A stretch of DNA of 64,000 nt from Salvia splendens (taxonomy: Eukaryota > Streptophyta > Magnoliopsida > Lamiales > Lamiaceae), in contig NC_056038.1 in NCBI RefSeq assembly GCF_004379255.2, forward strand, positions 6,672,729 through 6,736,728, in the 5' to 3' direction. The position numbers and the translations under genes are program-made. Positions 22,231 to 33,215 of this stretch are shown here, one piece after another. Position 1 is the stretch's first letter. The number at the start of each line of letters is the position of its first letter. Below the pieces are notes generated by a model that worked only from the letters and a program-made list of their open reading frames with translations, was not told the DNA's origin and did not search any database.

Positions 22231-24578
22231 TGGTCGGGAACAGTGGCTTTGTTGAGAGCACGGTAATCGATGCAAAATCTAAACGTGCCATCCTTCTTTC
22301 GAACCAGCAAAACCGGGGATGAAAAAGGACTTTGACTAGGCTGAATGATGCCTTGTTCGAGCATAGCCTCAACTTGTTTCTCAATCTCCTGTTTCTGAAA
22401 ATAAGGATACCGATAAGGTCGAACGTTGACAGGTTTTGAATCCGGAAGTAAGTGAATCCGATGATCGAACTGACGTGAGGGTGGCATTCCGTCTGGCTGG
22501 TTGAAAACCGCCTTAAATTCGGACAGTACACGCAGAATTTGTTGTGGCAAATCAGCTTGAAAAACAGGTTGTTGATCTGCAACTGTCGGTTGGGAAGGCT
22601 GTGGGACAGCCACAATTTCAAACAAGTCTGGGCCGTCTGTATGAGTCAGAAGTGTAGCCAAGCCATGTACAGAAATCTGCTGAGGTGAAGAGAATCCCCC
22701 TCGTAAAACAACCAGAGAATCATCCTTGTAAAATTCCATGGTCCGGGCCACATAATCGTGTGTGACACGACCCAATGATTCTAACCACTCCATGCCAAGA
22801 ATTATGTCTGGACCGTGGAAAGCCAAAATGTGTAGATCAATACGGAAAACATGACCTTGTAGATCGATCACCGTCTCCTTGCTGACATGAGAACAAAGTA
22901 AGGACTCACCATTACCAACATAAACACGAAAAGGTTTAACTTTAGTCAAAGAAAGACTTAGCTTTTCGGCTAGGCGGGGATGCATAAAATCATGGGAGCT
23001 TCCGGTATCAACAAGGATATTCACTGCAGTTGCATGGAGCGTGCCCACCATATGAATTGACTTCGCACGCTGTCGAACATCGATAGCATTCAAATGGGAC
23101 AGATCTGCTGTAATCACATTGTCCTCTGGTAGACTACTATCTGATTCGTGAACATCAACATCGTCATCGTCAGCACCCATGTAAGCAAGGAAATTCTGTT
23201 TGCAGACATGGCCGGTAGCCCATTTTTCATCACAATACCAACATAGGCCCCGGCGTGAGCGATCAGCCTTTTCTGCGCCTGACAGCCGCACGACGGGAAG
23301 CTTCCCCAAATTGTTCATACGACGTGCAGAAGCTGGGCGAGGTGTTTGTGATGACTGCGCCGTGTTGGTGTTTGTACTTGCTGACGACGTGTATGGATGT
23401 CGTGACTCTCTAGGAATCCATGGTTTCCCCTGATAAACAGAGGTGGATGGCAGCAAATCAGAACGACAAGCTGATAATTCTTTAGCTAGAGCAAAAGCCG
23501 CCGCAAGTGTAGATGGCCGGTGAAGCTTAACCTCGCGCTGAAGTGGTTGTTTGAGACCGGCAATATATATTGGTAAAAGAATATAGTCTGGCACACCCGA
23601 AAGCTTATTCTGCAAACGCTCAAACTCAAGTTGATACTCCGAAACTGTACCATTTTGACATAATTTGGCGATCAAACCAATATAGCTCTCATAACAATCC
23701 GGGTCAAATCTGTATCGAACTTCATTCAAGAACTCCTGCCAAGTCACAAAATCATTGTTCGAGCAATAATGTTTGATCCATTCGGCCGCTGGCGGATCAA
23801 ACAAAGGAACAACATAGTGTAGGCGATTCGCATCGGGCATCATCATATGGTCAAAGTAGTATTGGATTTTGAAAATCCAATTTGCAGCATCAGACCCATC
23901 AAAACGGGGAGGATCCATTCGAACACCCCGAAATTGGTCCTGGAGTTGACTACCTCGAGTGGGCCGATCCGGGGACGGATACCAACAAGAAGTTGGCCGG
24001 GGACCGGGTAGGTTGGAGTAGAGTGGACTGTCGAACTGGAAAGGTGGATTATATGCACCAATTGGAACAGTCCCGGCAGTAGGTCTGTATTGTCTCAGAG
24101 CATCCATTCCATGAATAGACGGTTGTATGAAATGAGAAAATTGTTGTGATGGGTAAAAACCGCTGTGTAGTGGACGGTTATGAGCAGTTACATCATTGAT
24201 ATGGCTACTATTGTTGTGCTCAAGAGGAGGTGTATGCGGTTGATGTGGAAACTGATCCCCTGCAACCGTCGTTTGAAACTGTTGTTGCTGCAGGTGAGAG
24301 GCACGAACTGATGATGAAATCGGCACAGCATACGGTGGATCGGGATCAGGTCGTGGAGGAAAACGATGCTCCATGGCTCGACGATCAGATGCCGCACAAC
24401 GTGACTCCAATTTTGCAATTGAAGACATAATCCACTCCAATTGCCCGTGTGGAATTACACATGGAGCAGGAACAGCCACGGTTGGAATATCTGATTCGTG
24501 TCGAACATCGTCGATCTGCGACAAGGGAAGTTGTTCCCGTGTAGGAACAATAGGAATGTTGTTGGGATTGGTAGACAT
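22068..24578 (-). pseudogene. Gypsy gag-protease and start of RT (5' part of the broken polyprotein)
   Basis: Starts MSTNPNNIPIVPTREQLPLS at 24578. It contains a retrotransposon gag domain (FDGSDAANWIFKIQYYFDHM, WQEFLNEVRYRFDPDCYES, VSEYQLEFERLQNKLSGVPD), a knuckle-like CWYCDEKWATGHVC, an aspartic protease (ILVDTGSSHDFMHPRLA, ILGMEWLESLG) and the first RT blocks (MLEQGIIQPSQSPFSSPVLL, FRFCIDYRALNKATVPDHF). After DHF the reading frame is lost near 22230: one base seems to be missing in a run of C. The remaining residues of this frame are out-of-frame noise. Confidence 0.92.
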
Positions 24579-24602
24579 GAGAACGTCAATGAGAGCACCA
24601 AA

Positions 24603-25023
24603 TGATAAGGAAAAGCTCCTTATCAGAGAACGTTACTGTAAAAAAAAATAAGGAAGACTAGGAAATATTTAAGGATTCTTATTAAATGCCCCCAATTCAC
24701 ATAACAAGATTCCTATTTATATTAACTAAGGACCCTAGGGTTGATTCGACTCTCTTTTGCATATCGGGAAAGAACCAACAAAGAAAACCCGACATGGAGC
24801 TTATAAGAACGCTCGACTCTCTACTCCTATTACATTAGATAACTGACTAACTAACTTAATATGTAACTAACGACCTACATAGTCGAGAAAACGTGCTGGT
24901 GGGCGTCTTGTACGCTGCGGTCTGGTAGCATCTTGATTATCCTCAGTCTTGGTATCTTCCTCTTGGTTCTGATGATCATCAAGCTGGGTTGGTGATGGTT
25001 GAGCAGATGTATGGTACGTATCA
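24603..25023 (-). repeat. 5' LTR of the Gypsy element
   Basis: 421 bp, identical by eye to 19267-19687. It should hold the promoter and the start of the R region. It is followed at 24578 by the gag ATG, a leader of only 24 nt including the primer-binding site. Confidence 0.95.
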
Positions 25024-25390
25024 GGGTAACACACTACGATCTCTACGATTCAACCGGAAAATTCAACGCCTATATCAACGGTTCCTGCAGTTTCTCTTTG
25101 GAAGGCTCGTATCAGCTCAACTACAACTCTGTCATCAGCGGCTACATACGTAAAGATAAGCTCACTAATTTATCTGGCGTTCAAGTCAAACTGCTGTTTG
25201 TATGGCTGACTGGCTGAGCATTGTCGAGGTCAGGAGAAACGGTGATAAGCTCGAATTTTCCGTTGGGATTGCATCCGCAGGCTTTGCGATTGATAATTTC
25301 TTTGTCTGTCCCCAATGTGGCTGTGGATTGGATTGCAATGGCCTCGACGGGGAGGATCTTACGAGTGATTCTCTTGTTTCTTCGATTTAA

Positions 25391-27420
25391 AATCGAGGTA
25401 TAATTGATTTAGGATTTTTTGCTCACTTTGTGTTTAACTGGTGATAAAATTAATAGTGTATGATAGCATGAAGATTGTTGTGCTCAATTTCACTTTGCTT
25501 ATTCATTGTGTTCGTGCATTGTTTGAGGCTATTTGAGTGCCATTGAGTTAGGGTTGAGTAATGTACTCTGCTGATCATCTTCACTATCAGTTGCTAATTA
25601 ACAATGGGATCATTGATATGTAGATATGGTCCTGTATGCTCTTAGGTGTGCAAATTAGTGGTGGGTTGGTTAGTTCTGGATGAGAGCAGAAAGTATGAGT
25701 AATTCTGGATAGAACACAGAGCTAGAAACATTGATTTCAATGAATTGTTGATAGTTAAACCTAGCACTGAAGTTCTAGAGTCATTTGAAATTGTAGTTTT
25801 CCCAAATCCACTAGGTGTTCCATGAGGATTACTCTCAGAGCAAGCTTCAAAGAGTTGTACAAGAACAAGAGTATTCAGCAAAACAGAAAGAGCAAAACGT
25901 TGTGCATTGGGATTTGGATGCTTAGGGGGTCAATCGATAATTCTAGTCGGAGAGAATTTGGAGAGTGCAATTGTGCTTCGTTAACAAGACACTAATTTTA
26001 TGAATAGGCCTAGTTAAAGGCGAAACAGCCTTGTTTTAGTGAAAAACCATCCACAGCTACTGCAGGTTCTGATGAATTTCACACTTCAACCTTTGTTAGC
26101 CTCACTTTTAGTCAGTTTTTGCATTTGTGGATTATATGGGAAGGTCATGCGCCGCTTCTACTCAGTTGTGGTGATCCATCATATAACATCAAATAGCTAT
26201 ATAAACCGAGAGGCAGACAAATTTCTGTGGTTATGACAATAATGAACCATTTGAATATCTAAATTTGATAACTGGTCTTCTACTTTTTATTTTGTGCAAA
26301 TAGCTTGATTGAGCATTTGTGCCTTACTGCCTTATCCCACTATTATTATCTGCTGGCTGGCTATGTTATGGATCATAATCTAATCATGATTATCTGCACT
26401 CGTGTGCTTTATTATTATATTTTCTAAAGTTGTGTACTAAGGTGTATAAATGAAGTGCAGTCAGTGTAGTGATCTTCCTTTAGTATCAGAACATGTCAAT
26501 GTGTTACTTCATCAGGTCTATCAGTATAATAGAAACTTTTAACAGACTTTATCACTCTTTAAATTGTTTAATTTCACAGCTCTAATGAACGGTGAATCTC
26601 CTCTCGAGTGACCTCTGCTTTAGGTGGTAATATAGTATTAGTAGTAGTAGTAGTACTAAGAGACCAGTTGTCATGTCCTCTCTGTTCTATCTTTTTATGC
26701 AATTTAAGTCGTCTGAGCGTGATATTAGATGGAATTGTGATCTTTTCGACTACATAGTTTGGTCTCTAAGGTCACCCTTTTATTAACTTCATCCTCTTTT
26801 TCTGTATCTTCTGTGATGATTTGCAGGATTAGCTCTGATTGGGATACTTACAAAAAAAGTTCCATGACCACAACTTGTGTGTGGAAAAATACTCCAATTC
26901 GACTTTGATGGACGGGGAGTGGTGTTTTCACCAGAAGAAATCATCTTTCCGTCATACTTCAGTTTGTTGATTCATACCACTAGTTAAATGATGCTTATGC
27001 ATTCCGAAAATGAAATTCGAGATTGGAGCATGAAAAGGCCCCACACTTTTGTAGCATCGATCTGGTCAGAAATTTGAATTTCTCTTACCTCCTATCCATT
27101 TACCCTTGTCTTGCTTAACAGGCAAAAGGCCAATCAAAGTTTATCGATTTAATATGTAAAATTCAATGAAATTTTGATACTTGGCTCTAACTTCGTACGT
27201 AGCTTAGACAGTTGTTTCAATGAATACAAAATAGTGCGTCGCTTTCTAATTCAAGATATACTACTTTGCTAATATCAAATCATAGTATATTAATAGTGTC
27301 AAGAGACACAATGATGCTCTTGCGCAACATTGTGTAGGAAATTATTGGGTGGAGTGGACTTTGCACAAAATGCTCAATCTCTATCAAATAACCACAAATC
27401 CACAATCTCTTGGTTTGTGA
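25391..27420. other. Intergenic DNA downstream of the DUF538 gene
   Basis: No conserved coding region was recognised. The stretch is T-rich with scattered TTTGCAG-like splice acceptors (for example 26819-26826), so it may contain 3' UTR or untranslated exons of the DUF538 transcript. A TAGTAGTAGTAGTAGTA microsatellite lies at 26637-26655. Confidence 0.35.
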
Positions 27421-27424
27421 TTTT

Positions 27425-27615
27425 GAGAAAGTCCTACATTGCAACACGTGTATTTAGGGAAATATAATTAAGAATCATAATATCATTGAATAACGAGAGT
27501 TGTTTACTTTAAATACCAAAGTACATAATTGTTATTCTATGAAAATTAGGTTTAGAAATGACACCTCAATAATAAGTAGAATGCATTGTCACTCTTTAAT
27601 TTGTCCATAACTGCA
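27425..27615. repeat. Dispersed repeat, copy 1
   Basis: Shares order and sequence with 44885-45085: GTCCTACATTGCAACACGTG, then TGTATTTAGG, AAAATTAGGTTTAG, AAATGACACCTCAATAATAA, GTAGAATGCATTG and CTTTAATTTGTC. Both copies are on the same strand. No coding region or clear terminal repeats were seen, so the family is unknown. Confidence 0.6.
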
Positions 27616-27820
27616 TGATGAGATGTCGAGGACATTATATTTTGTAGATTGGCTATTTACCTAATTTTATTCCATCATTTAATCTCGTTTTATTTTGTTA
27701 GGTCGTTACACTGCTCACAAAGCAGAGTATTATCATATTCTTATTAGTAGTGCTTAAAGCCTTAAACTAACTTCAATGCCCTCGATATTTGTTGCGACAT
27801 CTGTTACGTCTCTAAATTTA

Positions 27821-28015
27821 CCACTGGCGGATCGGGTCCGGGGCACCCCCTCCATGCGACTAATTTCCCCTTTTCAAGACGTAAAATTACCATGTCCATC
27901 CAATCCGTTTACCTCCGGCGTCACTCCCTGAAAAAATAGCCACGTTCACACTAAATCAAGCTAATACTTCTATATATTCCGCTCCCTTTGTTTTCGGATC
28001 CTGGATCCACCACTG
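27821..28015. mobile_element. hAT-type MITE
   Basis: Ends CCACTGGCGGATC at left and GGATCCACCACTG at right, an imperfect inverted pair of the CAGTGGCGGATC type also found in the hAT element at 49707. Flanked by CTAAATTT (27812-27819) and CTAAATTC (28016-28023), a near-perfect 8-bp target duplication. Confidence 0.65.
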
Positions 28016-28061
28016 CTAAATTCGTTATTGTGAACATTGAACTGGGACGTAGTAGAAATTA

Positions 28062-28321
28062 TACTCACCCCGTTCCACAATATGAGTCACATTTGATATG
28101 GTCAATGTATTTAAGAAACGTAAAGAATAGTAGGTTGAAAAAGTTAGTAGTATATATATGAGGTCTATTTTTTATATATCGGTTTATAATAAAATGTGAG
28201 TGGAGTGATTTAGTTGAATGTGAGACTTACTTACTATTTATGGTAAAGGTAAAATATGACTTTTATTATGGGACGAGCCGAAATGATAAAATATGACTCG
28301 TATCTTGGAAAAGATGGAGTA
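28062..28321. repeat. Degenerate Stowaway-like MITE
   Basis: Left end TACTCACCCCGTTCCACAAT, then ATGAGTCACATTT. The right end reads AATATGACTCGTATCTTGGA, then AAAGATGGAGTA, its inverted partner. AT-rich interior, no coding potential. Confidence 0.55.
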
Positions 28322-28639
28322 CTTACTAGAGTAGTTATCAGATTAATTACGCGTAAAAACAATTGAAAACCAAAGGCAAAGTAACTCACTTTAATACGGA
28401 AACTTCTAGAACATGAAAAGTAAAATTGATCAAAATATTGAATTTTAATACTAGTACTATATTTTAATAATAATAACATAGCAACGAAAATACAGATCCA
28501 TTTGAACACAGTAATAATAATAGCAGGAACGACGAACAACATGAGCAGGCAATTTCTGCTAAAATTCAATCAAAATTCTACTCGTCGTGTTCATATCGGG
28601 CCAGGCCGGGCCGAACGAGACCGCGCCGTCTCCATGGGT

Positions 28640-29041
28640 TCATTTAGCATTGTTCTTGCTCCTGATGAGCATCTTTCTCAACTCCGCCGGGTCAAGCTCC
28701 TTCGCATTAGATTCGGGTCTGTAGTATCCGGTAACCGGGTCGGGCACCCATGCACTCTCCCCGCCCTTCTCCGATCCCTTCTTCAGCATCACATTCGGAG
28801 CCCGGCCACCGCCGCTGCTGCCCACCCCCTGCGACGCCGCAGAGTATCCCCTCCTGTTTTCAATTAATCAAAACTTAATTTAATCATAATGTTCCGATTC
28901 AAATGTGTTTTTTCATAGAATGAGTTACAGATTACATTTTATTTTATTTCCATATATGAGAACGAACCTGGCAAGAGAGGCGGAGATTTGGTTCCCGACG
29001 AAGGAAGAGACGGTTTTGACGTTGGAGAAGGAACGTGCCAT
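28640..29041 (-). CDS. SAG21/LEA5-like late embryogenesis abundant protein, 95 aa
   Basis: Two exons, 29041-28968 and 28853-28640, with a GT-AG intron, give 288 nt. The protein begins MARSFSNVKTVSSFVGNQIS, a basic, S-rich presequence that in this family targets mitochondria or another organelle. RRGYSAASQG, a G/S-rich stretch and the family's hallmark WVPDPVTGYYRPES follow, then ELDPAELRKMLIRSKNN. LEA_3 (SAG21/ARG2/Lea5) proteins are small, disordered and induced by drought, cold and oxidative stress. Length, intron position and start fit the family. The short interval to the TATA box at 29171-29180 supports the start. Confidence 0.9.
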
Positions 29042-29170
29042 TTTTTCAAGATTTGGAAAGAGAGCTGATTTTTTTTTAAAAAAGTTTGTTGTGAGAAATA
29101 TGGAAATATTTATGGGAGGGATTGGGAAGGTCTGGTGTGTTGTGTTGGGGTTGATGCTGCAGCGAGGAAG

Positions 29171-29180
29171 AGATTTATAG
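29171..29180 (-). promoter_or_regulatory. TATA box of the LEA5-like gene
   Basis: Minus-strand CTATAAATCT, 130 bases upstream of the ATG at 29041. The transcript probably starts about 30 bases downstream. Confidence 0.55.
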
Positions 29181-29181
29181 A

Positions 29182-29830
29182 TGAAGAAATGGGCGGTTTG
29201 GGAAGGGAAAATTAAAAGAAAGAAAAAGCAAAATTGAAGAGTTCATGATTGGGTTGGGCCGCGTCAATTGGAAAAATTCAAGTGTACGCTGTTTGCTTCT
29301 TACCTTCATTGACACCCGGTCAACGTTTACTACTTTTCTTCGTTTGTGTTGTGTAGAATTTAATTGCCAAAAATAATATACATGAAATGAGATATTTATT
29401 ATTAGATAAATGAAAAAAAATATATGAGATATTATGGAGTGAGTATATGTTACTATTAATAAAATTATAAGAAAGTGAATAGTAGTTGATTATTCGATTA
29501 GGAAATTAGTCCAAATCCATAGTTGTAATTGAACTAATCAGTTAGCTAATTAACCGAAAATAATTGCAATAACCCATACTTTTTTAGCTAAAATATTTGG
29601 AATATGATTCTTGCTGTTATTAACAATTGATGGCCCATAAAAAATCGAAATGAACTTTGAATGAATTTTGGAATGTCACAAAAGTTTTTAAATTGAAAAC
29701 AATACAAAAGCTCTTATTTTTTCTGTGAAAAATTTCCCACGACACACAATTCATGCAGTAAGGTTGAATTAAATATTAGTCATAAAAAACATCAACTTTG
29801 GTAAACTCTAGTGATGATTTAGCGAATTTT
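29182..29830. other. Upstream region of the LEA5-like gene
   Basis: AT-rich DNA with no coding region recognised. It contains TTGGGCCGCG at about 29254-29263 and CACCCGGTCAACG at about 29313-29325, both on the plus strand. Function cannot be inferred. Confidence 0.3.
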
Positions 29831-30452
29831 TGATGGGAATAAATGCAAGTAATAAATGAAGATCACAACACTGAAAATTACGTGGTTCGATTTACTGAGG
29901 TAAATCTACGTCCACGGGAAGAATAGAGGGCAAATTTGTATTGCTTGATCTAGCTTACAGATTACAATACTGATTTGCTATATGAGATTCAGGATCTAGA
30001 GAACTTAACCCTGGTCTATCTGATCTAAGTTCTATTTATACATTCGAACTAAGATCGTGGTTTGCAGCCCTGGTAGGGGGGTTGATAACTGCTTAATACC
30101 ACTAAATAGATCGTGGGTGTAATGGAGGTCGTGGAGATCCTGCATGGGTCCACTATCTCCTTGTTCGGTCGAATACTGAGACCGAACTGCTGAACTTTGC
30201 CGATCAGCTTTTGCCGATCTGAGAGTTGAGCTCGATTGGTCGGCTTTTACCGAGCTATAGGCTGTGACCGAACTCTTTGGTTGTGCCGATCTGAGAGTTG
30301 AGCTCGATTGGTCGGCTTTTACCGAGCTATAGGCTGTGACCGAACTCTTTGGTTGTGCCGAACTGATACTCTTTCTTGGGTTTTGGGCTGACGGGCCGTC
30401 ACTGCTATTGGGCTCGCAATTATTGTTTAGTTGTTTAGTTCGTATCCCATCA
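29831..30452. repeat. LTR-like repeat with a 72-bp tandem duplication
   Basis: The ends are TGATGGGA and TCCCATCA, an 8-bp inverted pair with TG/CA as in LTRs. Near the left end is ATTACGTGGTTCGATTTACT, then CTACGTCCACGGG, a motif frequent in plant LTR elements. Inside, a 72-bp unit (CCGATCTGAGAGTTGAGCTC...) is present twice (30214-30285 and 30286-30357). It gives a spurious repetitive frame. No matching target duplication was found at the ends. Likely a solo or recombined LTR. Confidence 0.5.
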
Positions 30453-31595
30453 TCTAGCGTATTGCGCATGAACTATAAAAATTGAAAGACAATACTTGAA
30501 CTTTATATTTTCTGAAATTTAGAAGCTGACTTAGCAACACGATGGCGTTGCTATTGGCGCTTAAAATTATGATTATTGTACTAATTTTACATTTATAAAT
30601 TTATGGAGTATTAGTTTGAGTAATTTGCTAGTGTTGGGAGTATAAGTTTAGGACGAGCATGGGTAATAAAATCAAAATTTAATGATATGAAAGTAATAAT
30701 ATAGTACTACTAATTTGAATTGTACCACATATTTCAATCAATTAAACTAAATTAAGTAAATAAATAAGGTTGGAGGAGTTTTGTTTGCATGGATTCAGTT
30801 TGGGGGAGTTTTGATCATCCAAGTACTAAGCTAGTTCCACAAAAAGAGTTAGTCAATCAGCAATAACATAGCTATTTCATATGGAGTACGTAGCAAGAAG
30901 CCACACCAATTAAGCTATATATAATTAATTGTGAAGATCAAAAAATAGGTATATATATATATATTTTAGAAACGCGTTATTGATTTTGTTTCTACTTTTT
31001 GGTTTCGTTATAGAATCGCTAGTCTAGCCGCGCGGTCAAGGTATGATTCTCGTGCGTTCACGCTCCTCCATTTTAGACTTTTCTAATTGCCTTTGTTTCC
31101 TTATTACGAAAAAACAAATACTAGTATAATACTATATTCTTGTAAATAATCGTATTTATAATTTTATGTACACCACATGTCACATTTATATTGCACTTCC
31201 TTTTTCTCTTTTCTCTTTTCTCTTTTCTCTTTTCTCTTTTCTCTTTTCTCTTTTCTCTTCTCTCTTTTCTTCGTTTCTTGTAATTCGATTACTAAGCTGC
31301 TAAATATTGGAGTATGTGGGAGACAGAGCTAGGTACCTAAAATCACGTTATGCACGCAAAAAAGTTGAATAAAAAAGATGAAATCTTAACCTCAGGTTTA
31401 TCGTGTTGTGTGACCACAAATTAAGCCTAATCATAGCCTCCACAAACGTGTCACATCACTTTTTTTTAATAAATAGTACTACTCCGTAGGAGTAATATAT
31501 AGTAGACCCGACCCGTCTACCAATCATCAATAATGTTTGTGAAAGCGGCAACAATTCTAATATAATTAATAAAATATTTATACACTAAGACCATC
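30453..31595. other. Intergenic DNA with a (CTCTTTT)n microsatellite
   Basis: No gene recognised. A heptanucleotide repeat, unit CTCTTTT, about eight copies, spans about 31204-31262. A short (TA)n lies at 30951-30963. The remainder is AT-rich. Confidence 0.6.
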
Positions 31596-31806
31596 TATAG
31601 AAACATAAAAGTTGTGGAATAATTTTCTGATATATTCATTCACGGTGATTTGTACCTCTTATATAGGCTAAGGAATTTCTATACAAGGAAAATTATAATA
31701 AGGTAAAAGATTTCAAAAAATATCTCCCTAATATCTCGTGAATGATTTTGAGTGATTTTCCTTGATTTCTTCCGATCTCTTGATTATGCAGGATCTTCTT
31801 CCAACG
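31596..31806 (-). repeat. 3' LTR of the old Copia element
   Basis: Matches 36445-36668: shared TTTTCTGATATATTCATTCA, TATACAAGGAAAATTATAAT and GATTTTGAGTGATTTTCCTT, with substitutions and small indels. Confidence 0.85.
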
Positions 31807-31816
31807 CCCCCTCAAG

Positions 31817-33200
31817 TTAAGTGACGGGATTTCCAAAGCTTAATTTGCCCAAAACTTCATGAAAGTTTTTCACCGATACTGCCGTAGTCAAAATGTCGGC
31901 CAATTGGTCTTCGGATTTCACATATGGAATTTCCAATATCTTCTCTTCAAGATTCTCCTTTATGAACTGACGATCAATTTCGACGTGTTTGGTCCAATCA
32001 TGTTGAACGGGGTTCTCTGAGATACTGATGACTGCCTTATTATCACACAACAACTTGCACGTCTTTTGCGACTCTAAGTTCAATTCCTTCATCAACCTTC
32101 TAAGCCAAAGTATCTCGGTTAGTCCACTCTTAATTCTCTGAAATTCAGCCTCAGCACTTGAGAGAGCAACTACTTTCTACTTTTTACTTCTCCACGTGAC
32201 CAGATTGCCACCAACAAAGGTGAAGTACCCTCTCGTAGAACGACGATATACTGGGTTTCCTGCCCAATCTGCGTCAGTGTACCCATGCATATCTAGATGT
32301 CCATTCTTCCGGAACAACACTCCATGGCCAACACTTCCCTTCAGATATCGAACAACTCTCAACGCAGCTTCCCATTGATCTTCTTGGGGACTGTGCATGA
32401 ATTGGCTAAGTATTCCCACAACATAGGCAATATCTGGTCTAGTGTGGGAAAGATATATGAGTTTTCCAACTAGTCTCTGGTATCTTCCTCGATCAGTGGT
32501 CGCCATCCCCTTTACAACTTGAAGACCGTGATTCTGAACTATTGGAGTGTCTGCCGGTTTGCAATCTAACATGCCTATCTCTGTCAGAAGATCAAGAACG
32601 TACTTTATTTGGCAAATGAAAATTCCCTTGCTAGACCTTAGCACTTCGATTCCCAAAAAGTATTTGAAATCTCTAAGATTTTTCATCTCAAATTCAGTAG
32701 CCAGATGCTCCTTGAGTTTTTCTATTTCTTCCTTGTCATCTCCCGTGATTATCATGTCATCCACATAAATAATTAAACACGTGATCCTCTCGCCAACTCT
32801 CTTGGTGAAGAGAGTATGATCTGAGTTACTCTGCCGATATCCATATTTCTTCATCACTTCAGTGAATCTTCCAAACCACGCCCTAGGGGACTGTTTGAGC
32901 CCATAGAGAGTCTTTCTCAGTTTGCACACCTTCCCTTCTCCAAATTCCTCAGAGAATCCCGATGGTGTTGCCATATAGATAGGATCCTCAGAGTAACCAA
33001 TCTTTATTTGCGGCAATAGAGAGTAGCACGCGGACGGTGTTCATTTTGGCGACTGGAGAAAAGGTTTCAGAATAGTCAATTCCTTGAGTCTGTGTGTAGC
33101 CTTTTGCTACGAGTCGCGCCTTGTACCTCTCAATACTCTCATCTGGTCTCCGTTTAATTGTGAAGACCCAACGACATCCTACTGTGTGCTTCCCCTCAAG
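31817..33200 (-). pseudogene. Copia reverse transcriptase and RNase H
   Basis: 33016-32177 has VCKLRKTLYGLKQSPRAWFG, LIIYVDDMIITGDD (intact YVDD), FKYFLGIEVLRSSKGIFICQ, HTRPDIAYVVGILSQFMHSP and DADWAGNPVYRRSTRGYFTF. 32095-31817 completes RNase H (LLCDNKAVISISENPVQHDW, HVEIDRQFI, DQLADILTTA). Stops near 33010 and 32160 break the frame. Confidence 0.85.
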
Positions 33201-33215
33201 TAGTGAACTAACCTC

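Larger units (their letters stand above)
19267..25023 (-). mobile_element. Ty3/Gypsy chromodomain-type LTR retrotransposon, very recent insertion
   Basis: LTRs at 19267-19687 and 24603-25023 are 421 bp each, start TG, end CA, and show no difference by eye. The 5-bp target duplication is GGGTA (19262-19266 and 25024-25028). The element lies on the minus strand. The primer-binding region TTTGGTGCTCTC follows the 5' LTR directly (24602 downward) and a CCGGGGGGGAGT polypurine tract precedes the 3' LTR (about 19699-19688). Gag, protease, RT, RNase H, integrase and a chromodomain-like end all lie in one polyprotein, interrupted by one frameshift near 22230. The LTR start contains a small hairpin, GATAAGGAAAAGCTCCTTATC. 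Confidence 0.97.
19162..25390 (+). pseudogene. DUF538 family gene split by a Gypsy retrotransposon
   Basis: The 5' part (19162-19266) encodes a short hydrophobic leader and AYDAIQSYGFPIGILPKGV. The 3' part (25024-25390) continues with THYDLYDSTGKFNAYINGSC, SFSLEGSYQLNYNSVISGYI, VRRNGDKLEFSVGIASAGF and NFFVCPQCGCGLDC. This is the single-exon plant DUF538 fold, a small protein of unproven, often stress-linked role. Removing the retrotransposon with one copy of GGGTA restores the frame across the insertion. A second lesion exists: TGGCTGAC-TGGCTGAG at 25203-25218 is an 8-bp duplication that puts a stop (TGA, 25216-25218) in frame before the conserved IVEV segment. The gene is dead in this haplotype unless the assembly is wrong. 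Confidence 0.85.

Noticed and set aside
28502..28867. 121-aa plus-strand frame
   Set aside because: Antisense shadow of the SAG21/LEA5-like exon 2.
30032..30469. 145-aa repetitive frame with SSVTAYSSVKADQSSS repeats
   Set aside because: Created by the 72-bp tandem duplication in an LTR-like repeat; no gene structure.
31015..31075. tRNA-like or SINE-like sequence (CTAGCCGCGCGGTCAAGG ... TTCACGCTCC)
   Set aside because: A weak A-box/B-box resemblance, but no cloverleaf could be drawn and no SINE tail was found.
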